This document shows, piece by piece, positions 40,301 to 51,621 of a DNA stretch of 64,000 nt; positions within the stretch are counted from its first letter, which is position 1, and the number at the start of each line of letters is the position of its first letter. The DNA lies in NCBI RefSeq assembly GCF_947623445.1, contig NC_135240.1:9238001-9302000 (forward strand), in the 5' to 3' direction. The position numbers and the translations under genes were made by a program. Source of the DNA: Clavelina lepadiformis (Eukaryota > Chordata > Ascidiacea > Aplousobranchia > Clavelinidae). A model generated the notes under the pieces. It saw only the letters and a list, made by a program, of their open reading frames with translations. It ran no database searches and had not been told where the DNA came from.

Positions 40301-41414
40301 CCGTAGAGTTGATCTAATTAAACGGAACAGTCTGACAACGAACTGTAATTATCCAGCTTCGTTGACGCCTTGGAGATTCGTGAACACATTGATAAGCGCG
40401 CAAAGGAGTTATCTGGCGGCACCAAGCGAAAATTATGCTTCGCCATGGCGATGTTGGGCGATCCACAAGTTGTTTTGCTCGACGAACCCTCTACTGGAAT
40501 GGACCCAAAAACAAAGCGATTCATGTGGTAAGTGACTTATGATAATATTGCAACCCTTTCCGAATAAAAGACACTAGAACTGCAAAAACGTGACGTGATT
40601 TGTAGGGACACGATCAGCAGCGCATTCGAAGGAACGACCAGAGGCTGCATCCTCACAACTCACTACATGGATGAAGCTGACGCTTTGTGCTCTCGAGTCG
40701 CGATAATGGTTCTTGGGCGATTGAAGTGAGTCTTACTTACAGCATTCACATAAATTTGTTCCTCTAGGCACTGCTCATTGCAAGGCGGTTGTTTTCATTG
40801 ATAAGCTTTTAATCTTTTACTTTCAGGTGCATTGGATCGACTCAGCATCTGAAGAGCAAGTTTGGTCAGGGATACATTCTCGAGATCAAATTGAAAAAAG
40901 AACTGAACAAGGAAGATAACTCACTTCATCAGTTTGTTACTAGAGTATGTGGCGTGTGATTTTTAATATAATTTACAACAGTCAGCAAACATACTTGGAA
41001 TGGCATGAAATGGTTAAAATTTTTCAGATTTTCGAGAATGTTCCGGAACCAGAATGTTTCAGTCATCGATATGTATACAAGATACCACAGGAAAGCGTGC
41101 AGTCACTCTCATCCGTGTTTTCTGAGCTTGAGCAAAACAAACAAGATCTGTGCATCGAGGAATACAGCTTCAGCCAGTCCACACTGGAACAGGCAAGTTA
41201 CCTGGGCCGCTGTTTTGCCCATCAAGATATCTTGCGTTATGAGAGATATCTTGCCGCTTGTTTTGCCCATCAAGATCCACATATCTTGCGTTTCTCTCAA
41301 TTGCACTGCACTGACCAGATGTTTAATTTGCACATGTCTTTCCTCATTTAGGTCTTCCTGCAGTTTGCACGAGAACAGGATGAAAGAGATGAGGAGCAGA
41401 ATAACGCCATGTGA
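25356..41414 (+). CDS. abca5: ABCA5-type ABC transporter (full transporter), 38 coding exons
   Basis: Exons: 25356-25442, 26094-26266, 26514-26577, 26689-26839, 27305-27417, 27761-27894, 28115-28201, 29043-29184, 29845-30030, 30188-30344, 30499-30658, 30759-30925, 31417-31613, 31767-31886, 32656-32794, 32926-33016, 33089-33228, 33336-33479, 35527-35699, 35787-35904, 36014-36145, 36299-36438, 36613-36754, 36969-37078, 37741-37911, 38043-38156, 38351-38488, 38696-38892, 39111-39243, 39426-39521, 39674-39802, 39942-40013, 40151-40251, 40357-40527, 40606-40725, 40827-40944, 41028-41192, 41352-41414. They sum to 5055 bases, 1684 aa, all phases consistent. Domain order is TM1, large extracellular loop, TM2-6, NBD1, TM7, second loop, TM8-12, NBD2. 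NBD1: Walker [10 protein letters not shown] 526-534, LSGGQ 627-631, Walker B ILILDE 647-652. NBD2: Walker [10 protein letters not shown] 1392-1400, LSGGT 1491-1495, Walker B VVLLDE 1511-1516. Subfamily marks are EAMKMMGL before TM2, [28 protein letters not shown] and [17 protein letters not shown], and the [14 protein letters not shown] end; these match ABCA5 better than ABCA1 or ABCA3. Mammalian ABCA5 is a late-endosomal/lysosomal lipid transporter. Two introns use GC donors (after 32794 and 41192). Confidence 0.92.
31976..32336. mobile_element. hAT-type MITE C in ABCA5 intron 14
   Basis: A 361-bp element with ends CAGGGCCGGATTTAGACC and (reverse strand) CAGTGCTGGATTTACC and an exact 8-bp duplication GCTGAAGT (31968-31975 and 32337-32344). 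GGCCCTAGGCT words near both ends add to the inverted structure. Its middle (about 32066-32220) matches the middle of MITE A although the ends differ. Confidence 0.88.
33570..35075. mobile_element. 1.5-kb CACTG-ended DNA transposon in ABCA5 intron 18
   Basis: Inverted ends start with a perfect 12-mer CACTGGTCAACA on both sides. They continue as an imperfect match through TTTGCTTC... and the later block ATTAGCTCTAGTTT (about 33673 on the left and, on the reverse strand, about 34986 on the right). The flanking 3-mers are both TTA (33567-33569 and 35076-35078). CACTG ends with a 3-base duplication suggest a CACTA/EnSpm-like (CMC) element, but this is inference. It carries the broken reading frame described separately. 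Confidence 0.72.
33915..34660 (-). pseudogene. Broken transposon-borne protein of an uncharacterised family
   Basis: The best frame (34657 down to about 34241) holds CxxC (CCNSC), [19 protein letters not shown] and REPTDH. I recognise this signature from uncharacterised proteins that recur in many copies in invertebrate genomes. Past a frame change come [16 protein letters not shown] and [13 protein letters not shown] (about 34245-34143). After another break come [14 protein letters not shown] (about 34094-34050) and [14 protein letters not shown] (about 33948-33907). The same domain order is kept but with stops and shifts, so it is not a working gene. The function of the family is unknown to me. 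Lying inside terminal inverted repeats ties it to a DNA transposon. Confidence 0.7.
35081..35162. repeat. GATT/ATTG simple repeat
   Basis: Six tandem GATT units at about 35097-35121 with decayed ATTCATTG and ATTGATTT units on both sides. It starts 6 bases after the right end of the CACTG-ended element. Confidence 0.85.
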
Positions 41415-43817
41415 GATGCAGCTTCCAAATGCAACCAAATATTTCTTGCTACGCCTCAACTGTTCATGCCACGTTACTCATGATAACTCTTCAAAACTTA
41501 CTTCTTAGCTTTTTACTCAAGTGATAACTTTTATGAGTTACTCCGTTTCCATGGCAGTTTCTGCGCAGTAGCGCAGCCTGTTTTTGCACTTGTCATTTTT
41601 TGTTTAAAGTTTTATTTTAACTTGAAAGCTGGTTTAGACGAGTGTTGCATGTAGTGTATTCCTTATGTACCAGGACCACTGTTGTTATTGACGGAGATTC
41701 TAATGACCAGTGTTATGTGTTCAAAGGCAGGTCGTTCTGATTTTGCAGTTTCTTATTGTCCAGTAGAATATGTTGCTCAAGAAACTTATAAACTAGTTGC
41801 TGTTACAGTGCGTAGTAATGTGCATATATATTGCAATATACATTAATTTTTCATGTTCATTTAAAAGAAGCCTTTTAGTAATACGTATTACTTATTATGT
41901 TTAAGCCATGTTCGCCGCTCTCATTCATGTGTTAGTTTATTTTCCCGTTATAATGTTTCAAGTGCGAAGAATTTGAACCATGGTATTAATTGTTGTAATT
42001 AATATAATTTGTAGCTGTAAATATAGGCCTATTTGTAAATTTATCCGTCTCATATATGTATACGGTTACGTAAATATGCATAAACATCCAATTCATTTTA
42101 GCGATTTCTTTTTGCACCAGTTAAGATAAATGCATTATATTTTGCTTCTGAGATATTTTTCGATGGCACTTACACTTTCTCCATCTATCTCCTGGCGAAG
42201 CTGTTGTATCGTTATTACCATGATTTGCTTGTGCTGAGCTAATCTCATGTTTGATTTATTTTAAATATTCAGAATATCAAAAAATCATTCATAAAAGTGT
42301 CGTCTACAAAAGGATACTATATCTTAAATTTGTGAGTGAGATTTCTTAGTAATTTATTTCAATGTGGGCCAGGGAGAAGTTGGCTAAAGACAAAGACTGT
42401 CTCTTGGATTGCATGAGCAAAGTCTACTCCAAGTATTGTGCAGTAATTGCTGGCTATCAGTCGTCGTCCCGATCCTATGGTCCGGTTTTGGGCTTGAGGC
42501 GAATCATGTTTGAAATTTGGATGATGTGGCAGTGGTTACACCGTACTCGATTTCTATTTTCTCCACTACTACCTATAGATACTCCTAGGTTAGCTGCTGT
42601 TTTTGGTGGTTTGACAATGCATCTTCCAAGCACCACATCATTCGTACTGATACAAGATAGAACAACAACGCAGTTTCTAGTAACACTTAGTAAATCTCAT
42701 ACCATCTCAGCATCAGAATTTAGTGCCAAGCATTCATGATGACCTCATAATAGGCTATGTCGAGCATTGATGACTGATGAAACTGAATGACGTATCGAAT
42801 CCTTGCCTAGTGTAAAAACAACATTTCGTGATTTCTCATACGCGTACGACAAATGTGTCTAATCAGCAACAAGAACAATGATCTGTTTGATGGGAAAACA
42901 GCCCACCTTTTCCTTGCATGGACCAACAAAACTATTACGAAAAAAATACCCACGCTGCTAACTTTAGGGCAAATTGTGTAAAGGTACGATTGAGCTTATG
43001 CCGCCCTTTACGCGAATAAAACAACTTCAACCGTAGTCTTTAACTCAAAAATATAGAGACGTCATGAAAGTGTGGAACTCTTGGGACTCCGGTAAACACG
43101 GTATGGCAATTTAAAAACCCAAAAGTTACCAGAGTACGCCTACCGCCTATGTTAGAAGGACAATTAACAATATAACCAAATGCACTAATCGCTAACCCTA
43201 GCTTTCAATAACTCTTATCTCCACGGTTCCTTTGTCGCTATAATTCAGAAATTTTCCTAAATATCAATAGGCCGGTAATGTCCTGTGTCATATTCAATTC
43301 GAGTACAGATAACTAAACTGCGATCAACTGCCCAATAAGAGAAAAAGAGCGCCATGAGAAACATAACTTAAAGGGTAGATTTCACATAGCTAGAATTAAT
43401 AACCTAAGTGACGAAGAACGAGTTACAAAAATTATCGTCAAATTAATCACTCGCTCTCCACCATGCAAAAACACAGTTTATCAGGCCAAAGAAAAATTAA
43501 TTTCAGTAAAACCAGCATGGGGGTTACGTGTAGTCTTGCTTCTTTAGATAGAAGCAGCCTATAACCGTGAAGCAGATCTTCAACTAACTTACAGCACAAG
43601 TAAAACTAAATTTCACGTAGAATGATATTCATTACATACAGGAAACATTACAAGACTATATCTAACCACGGTAGTTTGACTGTGGCTTACTTGTAGCTTA
43701 TTCCCATGTTTCACAAAACACTGTTTGAAACTTTCGTTTATAAGACAGCCCTGCACCATGAAATGGGTAATGAAATGAAACTTGTAATACATAGAATAGT
43801 TAATAAACCGGCCAACG
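41415..43817. other. Convergent spacer between ABCA5 and the Rho gene
   Basis: ABCA5 (plus) and the Rho gene (minus) end towards each other, so this region holds both 3' UTRs. A 125-codon open stretch at 42362-42739 (plus) has no recognisable domain or splice context. No canonical AATAAA was seen close behind the ABCA5 stop; the first clear one is at 43015-43020. I see no further gene. Confidence 0.5.
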
Positions 43818-46490
43818 CTATGAAATAGTGCAATGTTTTTTATCCCTTCTTTCATCCTTATCAGGTGGAAATAACACTGTTCGTATAGCTTCGTCGAAGA
43901 CGTCCTTTATACCAGCCATGGTCACAGCCGAGCACTCTTGGTAGCCGGAAGCACCGAGCTTTTGAGCTCTTTTTATCCCCATTTCCGTTGTGATTGGCTT
44001 TTGCTTACGCTTGTGAAGCTCCTGAATGTTTTTCGGATTTTCTCGCAGGTCTATCTGGGTGCCAACCTATATTGCAAGGCATGGGATGCTGACATTTCAT
44101 TATTTGTGAAGGGTAGACAGTTTAGAACAGAAAACAAATACAAAACTAAACGGAGCAAATTAAAATATTGTAGTACAGAATTTCTGTTAATTTAATGACG
44201 AGAAACACGACATGGCTAAGCGGAACATGCGCTGTTTTTGATCATGTGGCATTGTAACCCGTTTTGTTAGTCTAGTGCAATTTTTGCCTTATCTGTTCTA
44301 TTTTCGGCACATAATATCTGGTTTTTAGACCATTACTAAAACAACGATCAGTTCAATACATTTATAAAATGTTGCGATGACAGTGGTAGTGGTGGTCAGT
44401 AACGACGTAGTTTTACTTCAGTAGTCTGTTTAAGTAAATTTCTTCTACTTTGGCTACTGACTCAAGTACTTTTATTCATGGGTACTTTCACTTTTGCTTA
44501 AGTAGTTTTTAGTTCAATGTAATTTAATTGGTTACCAAATGCTGAAGTAGAAAGTAGTCAATGTTTTAGTTCGAAGATAATTTGCAATTACATCTGCACA
44601 AAGCGTTTATATACCGTTTACAGCTTGATTTTCACGTAATAATGCTCTGACGAAGGACAATAGTATATTTGAAACTACAATGGAACCCCGGTTACCACAC
44701 CGTTATCACGACTACTTCAACATGGCACGGAATATCCTCTATTGCAACGAATAACATTTCGTTTCGCCAACGCGACCACTCCGGTATCTAAACCGCGACC
44801 GCAATAAAGTTGGCACGAAGCAACTGATTGAACCCCGCCTAACACGACCATTCAGAAAATATTACAGAAAAATTTGCCAGCTTTTTAACTCTCAATTATT
44901 AAAACTTAACTAATCAATGGCAGCTGCGTCGTAAGCATCTAGGACTGTATTTTAACGATGATTACTTTGACCACTACTTTTTAGCCAATTCAGCTCTTAT
45001 GATTTCATTTGTTCACAGGTCCAACTAAAGCTTAAGTGCATGCCTTCATTAGCACGAATTTTCTATTGTTTTTAGGTGTCCAAATCATGCGTTGCTGGGA
45101 TTATTTCGGAATATACTGACGTAATAGTAATCCTTGCGCAAATCTACGCATGTTTGTGTGAGTTATGTCGTATAAAAAACAAAGGTGAGCAAAGTAGCTA
45201 GGAAATTCTATATGTTGTTGTGCATCAAGACAACAAACTAAATCGTTATAGATAACTAGATCAAGCAACGACAATGATCGGCTTACCAGAAGGAATGGTA
45301 CATTTCCAGCGTGTTCTTTGAGTTCAGGGACCCAAGTTTCTTTTACGTTGGAAAAGCTGGATGGAACGACAACTGAATAACATACGAGAAATATATCCGC
45401 CTTGTTGTATGAGAGTGGACGCAGACGGTCGTAATCCTCTTGGCCGGCAGTGTCGATTAGCTCAATGAGGTATGATGTTCCTCCGACGTTTACTGTGGCT
45501 GTGGTGTACAAACAAAAGAAGATGGGTTATACGTCTAACGGGAATTGATAGCTCATAAAACTTGGGTAAAAAACGGATTTTTGTTCTTTCCACCCAAAAA
45601 CTTATTATTTTAATTCTGTTGAAATTACTTTTCAGCCTATCAAAATAATTCAAAAGTGAACCGTGATCATGTTACTCGACGTGTAGCGCTGCATTACTTG
45701 AGGGTCAATGGGCAAGATCAACAGCTCAAAAACAAAGTTTAAACTTTACCACGGAAGTGATCGAAGAGAAATTGTCAAGTTAATTGCAAGCCAGTGACCG
45801 CAGGGGGTTAGCATCGGTGGCCCTATATCACACAGCATGGGGTCATTTTGCTGGTAAAGCCGTTATGACGCCACTTTGCCACGACAGACAAATGCGTCTT
45901 TTACGTACGCACTCAGCTGAAAATACTACTTACACGTAATACTTCTAAATAAAGCATACTGGCACACGAGCATTATTACTGTAACGTTTCCAGATGCCAA
46001 GGCAGGCAATGCTGTGCTTTGAGGAAGTTAAGTCGTATGGCGGTTCATTCCATTTTGTCCAGCCTTTTCTAAACTTAAGGCTTGATTCACCGGCTGATAT
46101 ATCTTTTACGATAAAAAGTCTATAACTTTGATTTAAAAAGTGTTTTTGAGATTACAGAAAATACTACAACCCGTTTCCAAAAGCATCTGTCCTGACATTT
46201 GACACGCAACGAGTGCTACTTTAAACATCACTGTCTGATATTGGAAAAGGCTAGGCAAACTGGCCTACCTAGACAAACGTATACTGGACTACAACTAACT
46301 CTTTAGTGCTTGCCATATGCGTGTTAACGCCCAATGCATATGTAAGTAGGAATACGTTTTTACCTGCGTATTGATCCAGTATGGTTGGAACGTACTCATC
46401 CGGAAAGTCACCTCTGGTGTAGCTGATTAGCATGCTAGTCTTTCCAACAGCCCCATCTCCAACCACTACACATCGTACAAGACTGGCCAT
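43818..46490 (-). CDS. Rho-family small GTPase, TC10 (RhoQ/RhoJ)-like, 3 coding exons
   Basis: Exons 46364-46490, 45287-45498 and 43818-44066 join to 195 aa. It is a membrane-tethered molecular switch for actin and traffic. Motifs: P-loop GDGAVGKT 11-18, Switch I with T36, Switch [18 protein letters not shown] from D58, G4 motif TQID, G5 motif ECSA, a Rho insert helix, a basic tail and C-terminal CTIS, a CaaX box that predicts farnesylation. [23 protein letters not shown] matches in position the TC10/TCL group rather than Rac or Cdc42. Oddity: the effector loop reads PTILDQY where nearly all Rac/Cdc42/TC10 proteins have PTVFDxY, so Leu38 replaces the effector-contacting Phe (Rac numbering 37). 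I chose the start at MASLVRC, since Rho proteins have short N-ends. An in-frame ATG 24 bases upstream (46514) would add 8 residues. Confidence 0.9.
44381..44610. repeat. Diverged dispersed repeat with ACTTAAGTA words
   Basis: The stretch starts CAGTGGTAGTGGTGGTCAGT and is filled with AAGTACTTTTA, TTGCTTAAGTAG and similar words, the style of old hAT-like repeats found in many animals. It lies in intron 2 of the Rho gene. The ends and target duplication could not be fixed. Confidence 0.3.
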
Positions 46491-49400
46491 AAAGACACTG
46501 ACCTTAAGTAACAATGTCTATATAATCTATGTTACTCTGTTACAGCGTTAGAGCACAGGGTAAAATTCCGTCCTTTTTTTACTAGTTGACAAGTAAGTAG
46601 AATGTAGCGTCAACCCGCAGTGGCGTAGCAAATTTACATCCTGCTGTAATACGTCACTTCATACGTAAGATCCATTTGCATGCCAGTTAGATTAAATGAC
46701 ATCATACAATGTTAATTTATAGTATTTCACCAGCAGTCGACCCTATGTAACAGTAGTGAATAAGGTTATTTGAAATATTGCCCGTTTGCAAAATCAAGTT
46801 TATCAGAAATCAAAACCTACGTGCAGGTGGGTTATTCATCATAGCATTATGTAACCAAAGGAAAGAACGTACGCCTATACTTATACCAAATATGGTCTCT
46901 GCAGGCGATTTAGATGCTGACATAATACGCGTTAGCATTCAGTTTTGGTCTGCTCGTCTGCTGTGTTCTGCAGCGTGCCACTGTCACATGACATGAACTA
47001 AGACAATCACTGATTAGAAACTTCATTCCATTAAAAAGGAACTCAATATCTCATCTCATTTTTGTTTGTTAGATCCGCCATAATAATTGGCGTCATCTGC
47101 GTATCTGAGTGCACAAGTAACACTCACCTTTGCTTACGTACGAGTGGTACGGCTTTGTAAAAGTACCAAAAGTTGCGATAATTTAATAGCAAATTGCAAA
47201 ACGTTTAGATTATACATTTAAATTATACAAATAATTATTACCGAATGTTGCACTCTATAGTTTAGCACAACAAGTTATCGCTTGACACCAAGTAGGCTGC
47301 TTGATAGCGTCAGCCATTCTGTGCTTTGCCTTATGCGCTGTAAGTAAGCTGCAGTAAATCACACCTGCCTAGCTGACATCACTTTCTACTTTTCCTTTAC
47401 GTCATGTTTATACTAAACAATTAAAACATAGCGTAACAGTACGGATACTGCTGTGGCTCTGAACATAAATATGTTACCAATTTAGCCAGTTAACAGTTGA
47501 GCATTAACCACATTCGTTTGCGTTAGCAGGCTTGCTGCATAGCGTTTTACAATTTGCCTGGTTCTAATTTGTTTAACGATTGCTTTCCACTGCATCAGCA
47601 AACTCATTTCATCCAACAGAAGACGCCAAAAACAGCACTTTAGCTTCGATCGTAATCCCAACACCCCTACAGTTCGTAGTAATCAACAAATCAATACAAA
47701 CTAGTAGACCAAACTGACGAAATCTCATGCTGGACCTTGCTTTTAAGCAATAATGGTGAGAGGAAGTTGCGTCACAGCTTAGGAAAGGAAAATACTCAAA
47801 AACAAACTGGCAACAGCGGCACGTAATGCAAAAGACACAGCGAATTAAGTAGATGAACATGATGATCGCATTAAGCAACTGAGTATCTCCTTGTCCTTAA
47901 ATCTACTCGTAAACAGTCAACAGATTTTTGACCTAAATTCGTCTCAGTTGGTATCGAGTGCATGCAGCAGGTTTTTCTTTACAATAAGACTGCTATGAGT
48001 GCTTCAGCAAATTATTATCTATATTGAACTATATCAGCATTGCCACTTTCTCCAAGATTTTGTTTTGTCGCACTCTTAACGCCCATATAATCTAAAAGGC
48101 CGAATTTATATCGTTATATGTCACTTTCTGACTTATGTTATTGATTGTTTGATTTTCTTCAAGAACACGTCATGGACTGTTCGTAAATAATTCATGTCCA
48201 CGCAGTAGACTAAAGCTGGTAACCACCATTTAATGTAGGTTTGTAAAAATTAAGTCAACTGGCACTTGGAGTATTGCAGGGGCAATCAATTAATGATGAA
48301 GCACGACAGTAACCAAAGACTCATACGACGAAGTATTACGCTGCTCTTAATTAGCTAATCTAACGGTATACAGTTTACACTACCTTTCAGTGTGCGTCAG
48401 TAGTAGACTAGTAGGCTATATCTAACCGCGCTACATCTGACACTATATGCGTACTTGTTCGGGCAACCATTCTTCTATTGGAATGACCAAATTAAACGAT
48501 GTTATTTCGAAGTACTGTATGTAAAATCTTAAAGCAAGACAAACTATAGCTGCATACTTCGCACTTACACTTTTACGTTCTGTGTCTATGTATTTCGCTT
48601 AATTTCAGACATTTGCTGTATATTGCTACTGTTTTTTGTTTTTGATTAATTATAACGTGGAAAATAATTAATTATATGAACTCCAAGTGACACAAAAGTG
48701 GTTGAAAAAAACATCAAAAGTTAGTCGCTTGGAGCAGCAAAGGTTTGTCGTTCAAATTTTTTGATGGCAAAACAAACGATTCTGACCCTGTTTTCCAAAG
48801 GTCAAAGTATTTTCAAAAACTCCCTATCAAAGATTTATATTAGTTTTTTAACAATATGTTAAACAAAAAACTCGTCAACTTAGAGGTAATTTGGAGTTTT
48901 GAAAAGACCTCTGACGAAATCCATAAATAAAGAAAATGCATCTACGTTAATACGAAGCCAGATGTAATATTTGGCATCAAAATTTGTAAATACAGCACAG
49001 CGTTAACTTTTTGATATAACATACTTTGATCAGATGTTTCCACCTTTTTATTGTATAGGACCTAACTGAGCAAACTGAAACCTTTTGTATACTGTATAAA
49101 AACTGTGAGAGAACGTTTCGCCCGTAAATTCGTAAAATATTAGAAAACAAACGAATTGCGATAATAATCGTTCTATATACGCATGTAGCTATATATTACA
49201 ATAACTCCGTTTCCTGTTTTAATTCTGTTCCGATTTATGCGCTTGCCATTGGGCTTACCGGTCACCTAAAGAAATGTAATTATGTAAGAGTTTTCCCAGG
49301 ACATTTCACCCCTCGTGACGCACGCGATTTTGATACCTAGTTCAATTTGATTGGGCCAGGTGGGAAGTGAGCAGTTTTGGGGTCGAGGTAACCCGGTCGC

Positions 49401-51621
49401 GTGCGGACGATTTAGAATAGTACGGGCGCTTTTTATTTTTATTTTACCCAGTTGTCGTTAAGCCAAGGTCAAATGCATTGATGCAAATCAGAGTCGTAAC
49501 ATAACCTAATCCGTTCGGGGGAAGCAAAAACTCTGGCGTATAAAAACAGTTGACGGTTTCCGACGAAGCGTCGCTGTTCAGCTTTAGGGTAATCTGATAT
49601 CCTGCCATCTCCAATTCTATAAACGGTCGTAGGTCACCCGATGCAACCTTTTAATGGTTTTTAATTGCTGCAAGAGGGCGTCCAATATCGTGGGCGTGGA
49701 AGCTATACGCCTTTGCATATAAAACTCACGAAAAGGATACCAGATATGAGAGTGGTTGATAGAAATTCGTGAGAAGTGAAGAAAACATATCGCGAAACAG
49801 CATAAAAAGTCCATTGAAACAACCTGTATTTCTCCTAAAAACACTCATAACAATGCGTATATTCTTCGCCACAGTATATTATTGTTACTTTTAGTAGAAA
49901 TACCTCTAATAAAATTCCTGACCTCATTTTTTGGCTTTAGTTTCGTGCACCCATCTGCAAAATCTTCCCCGTAACAAATTCCGAGAAAAACATTGTAAGT
50001 CTTCTATGAAAACAACTGTCAATCAAAACGTTTGCTTGGTAAAGGGTTCGTCCGAAGCTAGTGAAAAGATGAAAAAACTAAAATTCTTTTCATATTCTTT
50101 CACCGTAGAAACAATAACAAATTTCAGGTCAATGCCAAAACACGTGTTTTATCTTAAGTCAAAATTCGACGTTTTCAACAGAATGGTATTTGTCAACGGA
50201 GCGAATGAACATAAATGTCAAAGAGGTCAACATGAGCTGGCAAAATAACCTTGCTTCTGTATTTGAGCACGTACAGATTGATAAAATCTACTTGACTAAC
50301 ATTAGACGTCAAGATATTGTCTGCTTTTCTCGCAATGACCGCAAACCCTCCAAAAGGAAAGTTTTTTTAACCCGTTTTCCTCTATATTCACACCTTTCTG
50401 TATCAATGAAGCTTTACCCCATTAACCACTGGTTTCGTATTACAGATCTTCTAAGGCTATATGAAACTCTACCACTGTTGGTCATGGGATTGAAAACAGT
50501 TATCCTTTTTAATGGCTTATGATCTTTGTTTCTATAAGGATGAGATATGTAACTTATATACTTGTACTATAATGTATATGATTGGGCAAAGAGCAACAAC
50601 ATTGAAAGACATCAGCATTTTGAAGTGGTTATTTACGAAAAAGTTTAATACGCAAGCGTCAAACGTTAAGCAAGTTAAATTGAATCACCCCGATAGAACG
50701 TGTTCACGTCACTGACACTTCATCATTCCTTAAATATATGGTTCCCTGCTCATTGAGGAATGAATGCTGAGCAACACGCCATACGCCGTTGAGGTAACAA
50801 AGTAATTTCAAAAATATAAAAATATTAACAGCAATTAAACGCTTTTAAATACGTACTTTGAAAGTATGTTTTTGCAGGATCTTCAAACATTTAAAAGAAA
50901 ATGATACCTGCTTGATGTATAAATGGTATGGGATTGTTATACCATACACCTCTACTTTCATATCTTCAGCACAGAGAACTTCCGTTCGAATAAGATGCAA
51001 GAAATGAGTTTTGCATTTAAGTGTTATCATAGCTTCACTGTATACCGTAAAGGTATGCAGGTGCCTATATAGTTTATATGTAATATCTTGTATTGAACTT
51101 TAACTTGTTCCAAAAATCTTGTGTTTGCAAACAAAATAGGCTTAGTGCTTGGCTCTTCTCCCTGACCTAACATCACCTGTTACTTAAACGATAATGAATC
51201 AGTTTTACAACGTTTAATTGTTATTCATACAAAGGTAAAACACAATAAATTTTGGCACTTGCTGATATAGTGCTCTAGTAAGTATAAGCGTCAAAAAACA
51301 CAGACTCACATAGAATGCGGAAGTGCACGCCCAGTAAAAAGCAGCAAGTGAAAATTGAACAAAAAATGATTTAAATTAAATCCTCATCAAAGAAAACATT
51401 TTGCAAGGATTGGCAGCGATGCATAAACGGGTTATAACGAATAAGATTAATGGAGATAATAATTTAGAACTATATAATAAAGTTACGAGGTTGACCTAAG
51501 GAAAGCAAATACCCGATAAAATGCGTTAAAATTGATTGTAAGTAAATCATTTGCATAAGAGTAGTAAAAAAATCGTCACAGTAGATAAATTGAAGAATTT
51601 TCAGTGATAAAAATTTTCAAG
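46491..51621. other. Intergenic: Rho promoter side and Nkx2-2 downstream side
   Basis: About 5.1 kb. The Rho promoter should lie just above 46490 and the Nkx2-2 3' UTR just below 51622. Open stretches at 49931-50248 and 50190-50522 (plus, 105 and 110 codons) show no family marks. A promoter-like patch is at 49481-49550. I recognise no gene. Confidence 0.45.
49481..49550 (+). promoter_or_regulatory. Promoter-like patch: octamer plus TATA box
   Basis: The octamer ATGCAAAT (49481-49488) stands about 50 bases before TATAAAA (49539-49545), in a patch that is richer in G+C than its surroundings (about 49305-49600). The order and spacing are those of a polymerase II core promoter reading plus. No gene that I recognise starts downstream, so the match may be fortuitous. 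Confidence 0.3.

Noticed and set aside
41027..41508. 167-codon plus-strand frame over the ABCA5 3' end
   Set aside because: Alternative frame of exons 37-38; the ABCA5 frame ending ...[14 protein letters not shown] is conserved.
42362..42739. 125-codon plus-strand frame after ABCA5
   Set aside because: No recognisable domain on either strand; probably 3' UTR or spacer.
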